11,053 nt of DNA, from the NCBI GenBank assembly GCA_025936015.1, contig JAICUE010000045.1, forward strand, positions 1 to 11,053, given 5' to 3'. The notes below the pieces were generated by a model. That model made no database searches, was not told where the DNA came from, and was given only the letters and a program-made list of their open reading frames with translations. This DNA comes from Gemmatimonadaceae bacterium. GTDB lineage: Bacteria > Gemmatimonadota > Gemmatimonadetes > Gemmatimonadales > Gemmatimonadaceae. Shown one piece after another: positions 1 to 7,037 of the stretch. Positions within the stretch are counted from its first letter, which is position 1, and each line of letters begins with the position of its first letter. A program made the translations under genes and the position numbers.

Positions 1-32
1 CAAAGCGCGCGGTCGAGACCGGCGGTGCCTAA
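1..32 (+). CDS. Possible 3' end of an upstream plus-strand gene
   Basis: Read in the frame starting at base 3, the window opens with codons for K-R-A-V-E-T-G-G-A followed by TAA at 30-32. The opposite-strand gene ends at 107, so this would be a convergent gene end followed by the hairpin at 46-63. Too little is visible to name a family. The stop codon lies inside a copy of the GCCTAACG octamer. The frame is chosen only because it gives a stop at a sensible place. Confidence 0.25.
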   Translation, partial: KRAVETGGA

Positions 33-34
33 CG
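27..34 (+). repeat. GCCTAACG octamer, copy 1
   Basis: Exact copy on the plus strand, preceded by T. It supplies the possible TAA stop of the gene fragment at the left edge. Confidence 0.7.
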
Positions 35-45
35 TTGAGCGCGGC

Positions 46-63
46 AGCACGGATTCCCGTGCT
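46..63. terminator. Small hairpin between convergent gene ends
   Basis: AGCACGG (46-52) and CCGTGCT (57-63) form a perfect 7-bp stem around an ATTC loop. It lies between the possible stop at 30-32 and the stop of the minus-strand hexapeptide gene at 107. No T-run follows on either strand, so an intrinsic terminator is only a guess; it could also be a 3'-end stabilising stem. Confidence 0.35.
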
Positions 64-106
64 CGCGGCCGCTCTTCAAGCTACCAGATCCGGCCGTCGC
101 GCGCGA

Positions 107-658
107 TCAGGAAATTCGATGCAGCGGGAATTCGCCTCGTCGGTGCCGCTGCTGCATCGCCAGGTAGCTCTCGACCGTCCGGCGGATCCGCTCCCGCTCC
201 GCCGGCGTCGTCGAGCGGACCACCCGCCCGGGCAGGCCGATCACCAGCGATCCTGGCGGGACCACCATCCCCTCGGGACAGAGCGCGCCCGCTCCGATGA
301 TCGAGCCCCTGCCCACGTGCACCCGGTTCAGGAGGATCGCACCCATCGCGATCAGGCAGTCGTCCTCCACCGTCGCGCCATGCACGATCGCACGGTGTCC
401 GATCGCGACCCGCGCCCCGACGACGCATGGCAGCCCCGCATCCACATGGAGTATCGCCCCGTCCTGGACGTTGCTGTCGGCGCCCACGACGATCGGCGCA
501 CTGTCGCCGCGCACTACCGCGGTCGGCCACACCGACGCGCGCGGCCCGAGGGTGACCTCGCCGCATACGATCGCGGCGGGATGGATGAAGGCGCGCGGGT
601 CGATGCCCGCGCTTCGGCGACCCGGCAACCCGGCGCCGTTAGGCAGCGGCTCGTCCAT
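107..658 (-). CDS. Gamma-class carbonic anhydrase-like hexapeptide-repeat protein (YrdA/PaaY type)
   Basis: The 183-aa protein is a left-handed beta-helix of hexapeptide repeats, followed by a C-terminal helix (about 152-172). Visible landmarks match the gamma carbonic anhydrase fold: R50-G-D52, Q65-D66, and three candidate zinc ligands H71 (in ILHVD), H88 and H93 (in IGHRAIVHG). The family forms trimers with the metal between subunits. Many members hydrate CO2, while others have little or no such activity, so activity is not assured. No signal peptide is seen, so it is cytoplasmic. The start is ATG at 658, which shares one base with the TGA stop of the upstream peptidase gene (TGATG), suggesting translational coupling. 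A longer in-frame extension to 877 exists but would run far into that gene. An octamer copy lies at codons 5-8. Confidence 0.88.
   Translation of the reverse strand: MDEPLPNGAGLPGRRSAGIDPRAFIHPAAIVCGEVTLGPRASVWPTAVVRGDSAPIVVGADSNVQDGAILHVDAGLPCVVGARVAIGHRAIVHGATVEDDCLIAMGAILLNRVHVGRGSIIGAGALCPEGMVVPPGSLVIGLPGRVVRSTTPAERERIRRTVESYLAMQQRHRRGEFPLHRIS
637..644 (-). repeat. GCCTAACG octamer, copy 2
   Basis: Exact copy on the minus strand, preceded by T on that strand. It lies in the hexapeptide gene and is read as (CT)G CCT AAC G, giving P6-N7. Confidence 0.7.
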
Positions 659-3603
659 CAGAAGGCGTGTCCGGCGGCGACGTACAGCCCGCGCGCCGCG
701 ACCCCTGCCCCGCGCAGCGCGCCTACCGGCTGCGCGTAGCCGACACTGATCGAGAGCGGTGAATCGTAGGCGAGCGCAAGATCGGCGACGAGCTCGGCAC
801 CGACCGAGGCGATCGGCGTCCCCGGAGTCGTTCGCGCGGGACAGTTCCCCGCCGACCGCGCCGGGCCGGCGCACCACGCCGTCGCTGCATCGGCGAACAC
901 CGAGAGCGACGTCCGATCGAAGTAGAGGAAGGCGAACCCCGTCGCCGGCATCGTCAGCGGCGCGCGATACTCGAGCGTCGCCGACGCCGCCCGCGTCCCT
1001 GACAGCGCCCCCGACGAATATCCGCGCACGGGAAAGTCACGCGCCGCGCCGATCGCCAACCCGCTCCCGCCTAACGCGCCGGACGACGCGCCGCCGACCG
1101 AGAGCTCGCTTCCGTCCTCCGAGTCGGTCCAGCCGCCCGCCACCCGCAGCGCGACCACATGGTGCGCGTACCCGGACAGGTCGAGCGAACGGTAGCCGGC
1201 CAGCGCGCCGACCGCGCGGGTGTGACCGCCGCGGCGTTCGTCAGGGTCCCACAGCCGTTCACCGCTCGCACTCGCGGTCACGCCATCCTCCGCCGAGATG
1301 CTGCGAGACGGGCGCTGCACGTTGCTTCCCACGAGTCCGAGCAGCGCGAATGGGCGGCGGTGCGTCTCGGCGAAGTATGGATCATCGAGGCCGGCGAGAA
1401 GCGCCGTGGGATCGGTTTCGTAGTCGCGCAGCTCGACGCCCCCGGCGACGTTCGCCGCGAAGTAGGTGCGCGTCCGCGGACGCGTCGCTGATAGCCCCGC
1501 CTGGAGCAGACGCGTTCGCCGGCGCAGCGTGCCGACGACCTCGCCGTCAGGCCTGACGATGCTGCCGGCGCCGTCCCATCCCTGCGCGACGCCGACATCG
1601 ACCACCGGACGGCCGAGCCCTGCCCAGGCGTACGAGATGCCGCCCCCCTGCTCGTTCCGCTTCGTCGAGGCTTCGACGCTCGCGATGTACGAATGTCGCC
1701 CGATCACGTCGCTCGCCGACGTCGTCGCACCGACGACGAGCGCGTTGTCGCTCGTGTAGACCACCGGAGACCAGTAGCGCGGCACGAGCTGCCGCGCCGC
1801 GCGATAGGGGCGGGCCGGGGCGCTGTCCAGCAGCACGGCGGGTCCCCGCGCTGGCGCCGGTGCAACCACGCCCTGAAAGAGGTTGCTGTCCCGCACCACC
1901 GCGACCCCGGTGCCTAACGTCATCCCGCGCGCGCCGAGCAGCACCGCCGCGAGCGGCCGCGCGATCGTATCGGTGCCGGGAAGCGGAGCAGGATCGGTCA
2001 GCGCGGTGATCGCGTTGCTCATCAGCGACATCGCCATCGGTTCGCTCGGCATGAACACGCCGTACACCTCGCTCGTCCCGGTGCGGTCGCTGGTGAAAAA
2101 GAGCATGGTTCCGTCCGGCGACCACGCCGGGGCAGCGCTCACCGACCCGAGCTCGTCGGCGATGATACGGCGTATGCTGCCTGCCGTGTCGAGTACGACG
2201 ATGCGCGAGCGACCGCCGTGAATCAGCTCCACCGCCGCGATCATGTCACCTCGCGGCGACCAGCGCGGCTGCGCCCACTGCGTGTCGAGGCTCGCCATCG
2301 TGATCGGGTGAAGGCGACGGCCATCGCGGGAAACACGCACGAGCGACGTGGTGCCCGGATCGCCCTGCACTGCTATGATTTCGCCATCGGCGCGCACGTC
2401 CGGCTCCGACAGCCGCGCGCCGTGTGTCAGACGCTCCAGCCGCCGCCCCCGCTGCACGTACAGGTCCGAGCGAATCTCGTACGGGCCCTCGTACTCGAGC
2501 TGCGCGGTGAGCAACGAACCGTCCGCGAGCGGAACGTCAGGCTCGACGCCGACTCGGCGGCCGATGCGCCGGAGATGGCCGGCGGTGTCGACCTCGTAGG
2601 CGGCCGGCGTCTCGCGGCCGCGGTCGCCGGCGAAAACGATTCGCCCGTCGCGCCAGCGCGGTGAGCGGATCAGGTCGAAGCCGGCAGCGAGCGGACGCCA
2701 GTCGGCGAGCGGCGTGTCCGATCCGCGAGCGCCGACCCCGCGCAGCGCCGAGTCCTCCACCGCGCCGAGCAGGGTGTTGAAGCTTTCGCCAAACTCCTTC
2801 CGCGCGATCCGATTGTAGATGAAGGGAAGCGCGTGACTGCTTCGCTCGATGAACGACGGCACGCTTGCCGCGCCCTTCTCCCGCGCCAGCTCGTCCATCA
2901 CCAGCGAGCCATAGATGTAGACGCTCTCGCCGCCGGGATAGCTGGAGCGGGTGGTGCTCAGCCCTCCAAGCGATGGCGAGCTGCCGCCTAACGCTGAGGC
3001 GCGGACGATCGACCGGTGGGCGGTTCCGGTGATCCGGCCGCTTCCGGTGAGCCGTGACTCATAGTAGACGGCGATCCCCTCGCTCATCCACCGCGGCTCG
3101 TATGCCGCTGGAAAGAGATACGGGTTGCGGCCGAACACACGCTGCAGCGCGGCCCACGCCCCCCGCGACCGGTCGAGGTGAAAGACGTGCGTCAGCTCGT
3201 GCGTCACCACGAGCGTCATCCAGTCGCTGTAGTTCCGCAGCGAGCTCTCGTCGACCGGCGGCAGCGCATACACCACGATCCGGTTCGTCGGGAACGTCGT
3301 CGTCGAGCCGTTCGAGAAGTCGACGTCGTCGCTCACGACGAGCTCGATCGTCCCGCGCGGCGGAACGAGCTCGCGCGAGAGCTCACCGTAGGCCCATTCC
3401 GCGCTCGCCGCGGCGCGGCGCGCGACCTCCTCGCTTTGCGGCTCGAAGTGAACGCGGAAGTGCGGCGTCGCAATCGTGCGCCATTCCGCGTCGGGGCGCT
3501 GTGCCGCTGCCGGATGCGCGCCGGCGGCCACGCCGAGCAGCACCAGGCCAAGCGTGGCCAGCGCGCCGCCGGCGCGCTGCCTAACGATCGGCCGGCAGCG
3601 CAC
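658..3603 (-). CDS. Secreted gluzincin peptidase - TolB-like propeller - Omp85-like outer-membrane barrel fusion
   Basis: This 981-aa protein has a signal peptide (hydrophobic about 13-29, likely cut after HPAAA near residue 34). Domains in order: a gluzincin-type metallopeptidase with THELTH at 134-139 (H135, E136, H139) and a likely third zinc ligand E175 in WMSEGIAVYYES; a TolB/WD40-like beta-propeller at about 300-550, with blade motifs such as PRWSPRGDMI (446-455) and PAWSPDGTML (492-501); and a beta-rich C-terminal region (about 610-981) with a VRGY motif at 859-862, like the VRGF/Y of Omp85-family barrels, ending in Phe981 as outer-membrane barrels do. The predicted place is therefore the outer membrane, with the peptidase and propeller in the periplasm or outside. 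The start is GTG at 3603, giving a 23-nt overlap with the amidase gene; it is the only start that keeps the signal peptide whole. The substrate is unknown. Confidence 0.85.
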   Translation of the reverse strand: MRCRPIVRQRAGGALATLGLVLLGVAAGAHPAAAQRPDAEWRTIATPHFRVHFEPQSEEVARRAAASAEWAYGELSRELVPPRGTIELVVSDDVDFSNGSTTTFPTNRIVVYALPPVDESSLRNYSDWMTLVVTHELTHVFHLDRSRGAWAALQRVFGRNPYLFPAAYEPRWMSEGIAVYYESRLTGSGRITGTAHRSIVRASALGGSSPSLGGLSTTRSSYPGGESVYIYGSLVMDELAREKGAASVPSFIERSSHALPFIYNRIARKEFGESFNTLLGAVEDSALRGVGARGSDTPLADWRPLAAGFDLIRSPRWRDGRIVFAGDRGRETPAAYEVDTAGHLRRIGRRVGVEPDVPLADGSLLTAQLEYEGPYEIRSDLYVQRGRRLERLTHGARLSEPDVRADGEIIAVQGDPGTTSLVRVSRDGRRLHPITMASLDTQWAQPRWSPRGDMIAAVELIHGGRSRIVVLDTAGSIRRIIADELGSVSAAPAWSPDGTMLFFTSDRTGTSEVYGVFMPSEPMAMSLMSNAITALTDPAPLPGTDTIARPLAAVLLGARGMTLGTGVAVVRDSNLFQGVVAPAPARGPAVLLDSAPARPYRAARQLVPRYWSPVVYTSDNALVVGATTSASDVIGRHSYIASVEASTKRNEQGGGISYAWAGLGRPVVDVGVAQGWDGAGSIVRPDGEVVGTLRRRTRLLQAGLSATRPRTRTYFAANVAGGVELRDYETDPTALLAGLDDPYFAETHRRPFALLGLVGSNVQRPSRSISAEDGVTASASGERLWDPDERRGGHTRAVGALAGYRSLDLSGYAHHVVALRVAGGWTDSEDGSELSVGGASSGALGGSGLAIGAARDFPVRGYSSGALSGTRAASATLEYRAPLTMPATGFAFLYFDRTSLSVFADAATAWCAGPARSAGNCPARTTPGTPIASVGAELVADLALAYDSPLSISVGYAQPVGALRGAGVAARGLYVAAGHAF
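1069..1076 (+). repeat. GCCTAACG octamer, copy 3
   Basis: Exact copy on the plus strand, preceded by C. On the coding (minus) strand it reads GCG TTA GGC, giving A843-L844-G845 in the barrel region, with a TTA leucine codon. Confidence 0.7.
1912..1919 (+). repeat. GCCTAACG octamer, copy 4
   Basis: Exact copy on the plus strand, preceded by T. On the coding strand it spans the TTA codon of L563, in ACG TTA GGC (T-L-G). Confidence 0.7.
2986..2993 (+). repeat. GCCTAACG octamer, copy 5
   Basis: Exact copy on the plus strand, preceded by C. On the coding strand it reads GCG TTA GGC, giving A204-L205-G206 just after the peptidase active-site region. Confidence 0.7.
3579..3586 (+). repeat. GCCTAACG octamer, copy 6, in an overlap of two genes
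   Basis: Exact copy on the plus strand, preceded by T. On the minus strand it supplies the TAG stop of the amidase (3583-3581) and at the same time the codons GTT AGG (V7-R8) of the overlapping peptidase gene. Confidence 0.7.
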
Positions 3604-5245
3604 GGAAGTAGCTTTCGATTCCGTCGGCGATGCCGCGCGCGTACGCCTCCTGGAACTGCGGCGTGCGGAGCGCCGCCTCCTGGTCGGGCATCATCAGGAA
3701 CGCCCCTTCGCAGAGGATCGACGGCATCCAGGTCGGCCGCGCCAGCGCGAGGTTGTCGTAGAAGATTCCATGGTCGGGAAGCTGCAGCTGCGCAACGAGG
3801 CTGCGTTCCACCGCCCGCGCGAGCGGCTCGGCCTGCGGCTGAAAGAAGTAGGTACCGCTGCCCTGCACCTTGAACGGGTTGATCCCGTCAGGCAGCGCGT
3901 TCAGGTGTATCGAAACGAGCAGGTGCGCATTGACGCGCCGCGCCATCGTCGGCCGGTCGCCTAACGCGACGGGATCCATCGTCGTCCGCGTCATCAGCAC
4001 CGTCGCGCCGCGGGCGCGCAGCATCGCCGCGAGCCGTTCCCCCACCCAGAGCGTCGCCTGCGGCTCCCGCAACCCGGTCGGACCCGTCGCACCGATCGGC
4101 GGATGTCCGGGATCGACCGCGATCGTCAGCCCGCTCAGCGGCCGGCTCGCGTCGATCGCCGGTGTGCGGCGGAGGCGAAGCACGAGGTTGCCGTTGTCCC
4201 AGAGCACGAGGTAGCCGAAGGGACGCTGGCGGAGGTGCACCGTGTAGCGGGCACGATCGCTCGTCTCCTGCATCCATTCGACGGTGCGAACCAGCGCGTC
4301 GTCGGGGCGGTAGTTGATGATGTCGGTCGTCGCCTTCGTTCCGTAGAGAGTGAGCACGACATCGGTGCCGCTCTCCTCCACCGCATAGGCGGGCCGCGCA
4401 CCAATCGGCAGGACGAGGTCCACGTAGTCGGGGCCGGGCACGACGCGCGCGTTGCTCGCGACGCGCCTGGGCTCGACGGTACCCGCGGGAAGGGTGACCG
4501 CATCGGAGGCCGCGACCCACACGTCGAGCTCGGCGTCGAGCCGCACCTTCACGAACTCCCCGTCCCGACCGGTCTCGCGCAGTACGGTGCCGGGCAGGAA
4601 GAACCACTTGTACGTTCCCCGCGGGATCGGCCGTCCGATGATGACGCGATCGGTATCGGCGGCCGCGGAGTCGGGCATCGTCCCGAGTGCGACGAAGACG
4701 GGCGTCGTGTCCGCCGTTAGGCGCGATGCCGCGAGCGTGTCGCCCTTTGGTGGAAGCGTATCGGCGGCGGCGCTGTCGAGCGCGATCGAATCGGCTCCCG
4801 CGCTGTCGCTGGCGAGGGGCGGGGGAATGGGGATCCGCACCGGCTGCGTCATTCGCGCCGTGTCCGCACCGAGCGTCGCAACCAGCTCGTACCGCGGCGC
4901 ATCCGCTGCCGGCAGCGGGAGGAAGGCGAGGTACGCTCCGTTCGGCCAGACGTGGACAGGCGTTCCGTTGATCGTCAGCGACGCGTTGCCATTCCCGATC
5001 GAGCCGAAGATGAAGTTCGAGTCACGCGCCGCGATGAGCGCGTTCGGCCGCGGATAAACCACGCGTGGCGCGAGTGGTCCGGTCACCAGCGGCACAGGCG
5101 GAATCGCCGGCGACGAGCGCGCCCCAGCGGCGAGCGCGTCCGGCGATGGCGTGGCCGGCACGGGTGGCGGCGCAGTCGAAATCGGTGTCAGCGGCGCGCC
5201 GCACCCCGCAAGCAGGAGCGCGGCGCAGATCGATGTGAGACGCAT
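3581..5245 (-). CDS. Lipoprotein N-acetylmuramoyl-L-alanine amidase (Amidase_3, AmiC-like)
   Basis: The 554-aa enzyme would cleave the amide bond between MurNAc and the L-Ala of the stem peptide in peptidoglycan. A lipobox LAGC puts the acylated Cys at 15. Next come a Pro/Ala-rich stretch, a beta-rich region (about 60-138), an Asp/Ser/Ala low-complexity linker (about 144-200), an SH3-like segment (about 212-250), an AMIN-like region (about 265-361) and the Amidase_3 catalytic domain (about 371-550). Zinc ligands are readable as H381 (in AVDPGH), E394 and H447 (in SIHLNA), with catalytic Glu at E513 (in LCEG). The start is ATG at 5245, with no Shine-Dalgarno sequence but a TANNNT box 6 nt upstream. 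It is the first gene of the minus-strand operon and diverges from the kinase operon. The lipobox places it at a membrane facing the periplasm. The AMIN and SH3-like calls are by eye and weaker than the catalytic domain. Confidence 0.92.
   Translation of the reverse strand: MRLTSICAALLLAGCGAPLTPISTAPPPVPATPSPDALAAGARSSPAIPPVPLVTGPLAPRVVYPRPNALIAARDSNFIFGSIGNGNASLTINGTPVHVWPNGAYLAFLPLPAADAPRYELVATLGADTARMTQPVRIPIPPPLASDSAGADSIALDSAAADTLPPKGDTLAASRLTADTTPVFVALGTMPDSAAADTDRVIIGRPIPRGTYKWFFLPGTVLRETGRDGEFVKVRLDAELDVWVAASDAVTLPAGTVEPRRVASNARVVPGPDYVDLVLPIGARPAYAVEESGTDVVLTLYGTKATTDIINYRPDDALVRTVEWMQETSDRARYTVHLRQRPFGYLVLWDNGNLVLRLRRTPAIDASRPLSGLTIAVDPGHPPIGATGPTGLREPQATLWVGERLAAMLRARGATVLMTRTTMDPVALGDRPTMARRVNAHLLVSIHLNALPDGINPFKVQGSGTYFFQPQAEPLARAVERSLVAQLQLPDHGIFYDNLALARPTWMPSILCEGAFLMMPDQEAALRTPQFQEAYARGIADGIESYFRALPADR
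3959..3966 (+). repeat. GCCTAACG octamer, copy 7
   Basis: Exact copy on the plus strand, preceded by C. In the amidase it reads GCG TTA GGC, giving A427-L428-G429 inside the catalytic domain. Confidence 0.7.
4715..4722 (-). repeat. GCCTAACG octamer, copy 8
   Basis: Exact copy on the minus strand, preceded by C on that strand. In the amidase linker it is read as (CG)C CTA ACG, giving L176-T177, a reading frame not used by the other copies. Confidence 0.7.
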
Positions 5246-5395
5246 GCGGAGAAGCTAACTTCTGCCCTGATTCGCGGCATGGTCCACCGTCGCCGCGCGC
5301 GGCCCCTCGCACGACGGGGAAGGTCGTTTCAAAATGAGTCGTAGATCGTCCCTCTATGTCCGGCATCCGTCGGGCGTCACCCCTTCGCATCGTAC
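5246..5395. promoter_or_regulatory. Divergent intergenic region between the amidase and kinase operons
   Basis: This 150-bp gap lies between the ATG of the minus-strand amidase operon and the GTG of the plus-strand kinase operon, so both promoters should lie here. The most A/T-rich part is about 5326-5345 (TTTCAAAATGAG). I could not assign a convincing -35/-10 pair for the kinase. No SD-like purine run precedes either start. An upstream ATG at 5356 is out of frame with the kinase. Confidence 0.6.
5250..5263 (-). promoter_or_regulatory. TANNNT box within a short inverted repeat, upstream of the amidase
   Basis: On the minus strand TAGCTT (5257-5252) ends 6 nt before the amidase ATG. That is the spacing expected of a -10 element driving a leaderless transcript. 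It is embedded in a 5-bp inverted repeat, AGAAG-CTAA-CTTCT, which could be an operator or chance. A similar TANNNT box precedes the GH3 gene. Confidence 0.35.
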
Positions 5396-6994
5396 GTGAG
5401 CGCGACCAGGATCTGCCCGCAATGCAGCACTGAGTACGAGGACGAACAGCGTTTCTGCCCGCTCGACGGGTCGACGCTGAAATCGCTCTCGGGCACGGGC
5501 GATCTCGTCGGTTCGGTGATCGCCGACCGCTATCACGTCATTCGCAAGCTCGGCGAGGGTGGCATGGGTCAGGTCTATCTCGCCGAGCACGTCCGGATGG
5601 GACGGAAGAGCGCGGTGAAGGTGCTCCACCCGGCGATGGTCAACGACACCGACGCGATCAGTCGCTTCAATCGCGAGGCGGCCAACGCCTCCCGTATCAG
5701 TCACCCGAACGTCGCGGCGATCTACGACTTCGGCGAGACGAGCGAAGGGCTGATCTACCTCGCGATGGAATTCGTCGAGGGCGAACCGCTCACCGACATC
5801 ATCGAGCGAGCCGGCGCGCTCGCGCCCTCGCGCGCGGCGAGCATCGTCAGGCAGACGGGCGAAGCGCTCGCGGTCGCTCACGATTTCGGGATCGTGCATC
5901 GCGACCTGAAGCCCGACAACATCATGATCGCGCGGAATCGCGACGGCTCCGACTGCGTGAAGGTCGTGGATTTCGGGATCGCCAAGGCGGCGAACGTCGA
6001 AGCGCAGAAGGTCACGCGTACCGGCCTGATCGTCGGCACGCCCGAGTACATGAGCCCTGAACAGCTCGCGGGCGATCCTCTCGATGGCCGAAGCGACATC
6101 TACTCGCTCGCACTCGTCGGTTTCACCATGCTCACGGGACGACTCCCCTTCCCGAGCGAGACGGCGCAGGAAGCGATGATCATGCGCCTCACCGACAGGC
6201 CCCGCTCGCTCGCCGAGATGAAGCCCGAGGTTCAGTGGCCACCGGAACTCCAGGCAGTGATCGATCGCGCGCTGTCGCGGGATGCCGGCGGCCGCTACAC
6301 GAACGCCGCCGAATTCGGCGCCGACTTCGCCGCCGCGATCGACCGGATGCCGCACGTCATCGCGACCGATGCGGGAACCAGCATCATCGACGCTCCGGCA
6401 CTGCCGCGGACCGTCGTCTCGCCTGCACCGACCTCGATCGCGCCCGCGACGTCGGCCGAATCATCGCCGCGGCTGGCTGTCCGCGGCCGTCGCGGCGCTC
6501 TTCTCGTCGGGGGCGCCGTCGCGGGAGCCGTGATCGTTTTTGCACTTTCGCACCGCGCTGGCCCGACACGCGCCCCCGCCGCGACCGTCAGCCCCCTGCC
6601 TAACGGCAGCCAGGCCGGCGACCAGGCGGCGCGTCCAGCTGCTGCAGCGCCTGTGGTCTCGACCGCCGACTCCGCGACGGGGCGCGCGCCGGTCAAACGA
6701 ACGGAGCCGGCCGGTAACACCGCCCTGTCGCCAACGGCGGCGAGCACCGAGATTGATGCCATCGAAAAGCTCGCCCACAGCGAGGGACACGCCGCCGAGG
6801 CGCTTCGCCGGGCAGCTGTTATTCTTCCTCGGCTGACCAGCGGCGACGACAGCGCACGCGTCCTCCTCTACGAGTCGGACGCGTACCTGGCGGAGAACGA
6901 CAGCAGCAGGACCTGCAACACCTTGAAGAAGATCGGCACGCGTGGAAACTCCATCGTCCGCGCATCCGTCAGCTCATTACTTCCGCAGTGCTGA
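5396..6994 (+). CDS. Transmembrane Ser/Thr protein kinase with N-terminal zinc ribbon (Hanks type)
   Basis: This 532-aa bacterial Hanks-type kinase begins with a zinc-ribbon-like module (C7-x2-C10-x10-C21-P-L-D24; the fourth position is Asp, not Cys). The kinase domain (about 47-315) has all key residues: glycine loop G53-E-G-G-M-G58, Lys75, Glu94, H168-R-D170, N175, D192-F-G194, PEYMSPEQ at 216-223 and D234. Activation-loop threonines T207, T209 and T215 are candidate autophosphorylation sites. A Pro/Thr/Ser-rich linker leads to one membrane segment (about 367-385). A Pro/Ala-rich stretch and a helical, TPR-like tail (about 452-532) with two cysteines (C507, C532) follow outside. The start is GTG at 5396, chosen because it sits just before the zinc ribbon and no in-frame alternative lies nearby. 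It is first in an operon with the phosphatase (43-nt gap) and FHA protease. The external signal is unknown. Confidence 0.93.
   Translation: MSATRICPQCSTEYEDEQRFCPLDGSTLKSLSGTGDLVGSVIADRYHVIRKLGEGGMGQVYLAEHVRMGRKSAVKVLHPAMVNDTDAISRFNREAANASRISHPNVAAIYDFGETSEGLIYLAMEFVEGEPLTDIIERAGALAPSRAASIVRQTGEALAVAHDFGIVHRDLKPDNIMIARNRDGSDCVKVVDFGIAKAANVEAQKVTRTGLIVGTPEYMSPEQLAGDPLDGRSDIYSLALVGFTMLTGRLPFPSETAQEAMIMRLTDRPRSLAEMKPEVQWPPELQAVIDRALSRDAGGRYTNAAEFGADFAAAIDRMPHVIATDAGTSIIDAPALPRTVVSPAPTSIAPATSAESSPRLAVRGRRGALLVGGAVAGAVIVFALSHRAGPTRAPAATVSPLPNGSQAGDQAARPAAAAPVVSTADSATGRAPVKRTEPAGNTALSPTAASTEIDAIEKLAHSEGHAAEALRRAAVILPRLTSGDDSARVLLYESDAYLAENDSSRTCNTLKKIGTRGNSIVRASVSSLLPQC
6598..6605 (+). repeat. GCCTAACG octamer, copy 9
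   Basis: Exact copy on the plus strand, preceded by T. In the kinase it is read as (CT)G CCT AAC G, giving P402-N403 in the Pro/Ala-rich linker outside the membrane. Confidence 0.7.
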
Positions 6995-7037
6995 GGCACG
7001 TGATCGAAACCCGACGCCCATCCCCTCTCCTCACTGC

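Noticed and set aside
35..739. 234-codon plus-strand open frame over the hexapeptide gene
   Set aside because: The minus strand carries a complete gamma carbonic anhydrase pattern with zinc ligands; the plus frame is Arg-rich with no motifs.
659..877. Longer hexapeptide protein starting at 877
   Set aside because: The extra 73 residues are out-of-frame barrel sequence; the ATG at 658 overlaps the upstream stop neatly.
5356..5395. ATG at 5356 as the kinase start
   Set aside because: It lies 40 nt before the GTG, out of frame with the kinase.
5354..6355. 333-codon open frame on the minus strand opposite the kinase
   Set aside because: It mirrors the kinase coding frame, is rich in Arg/Asp/His as expected of antisense frames in high-GC DNA, and shows no recognisable domain.
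6942..7037. Longer phosphatase starting from GTG at 6942
   Set aside because: It would overlap the kinase by 53 nt and add a stretch unlike PP2C N-termini; ATG at 7038 lies 20 residues before the first PP2C motif, which is normal.
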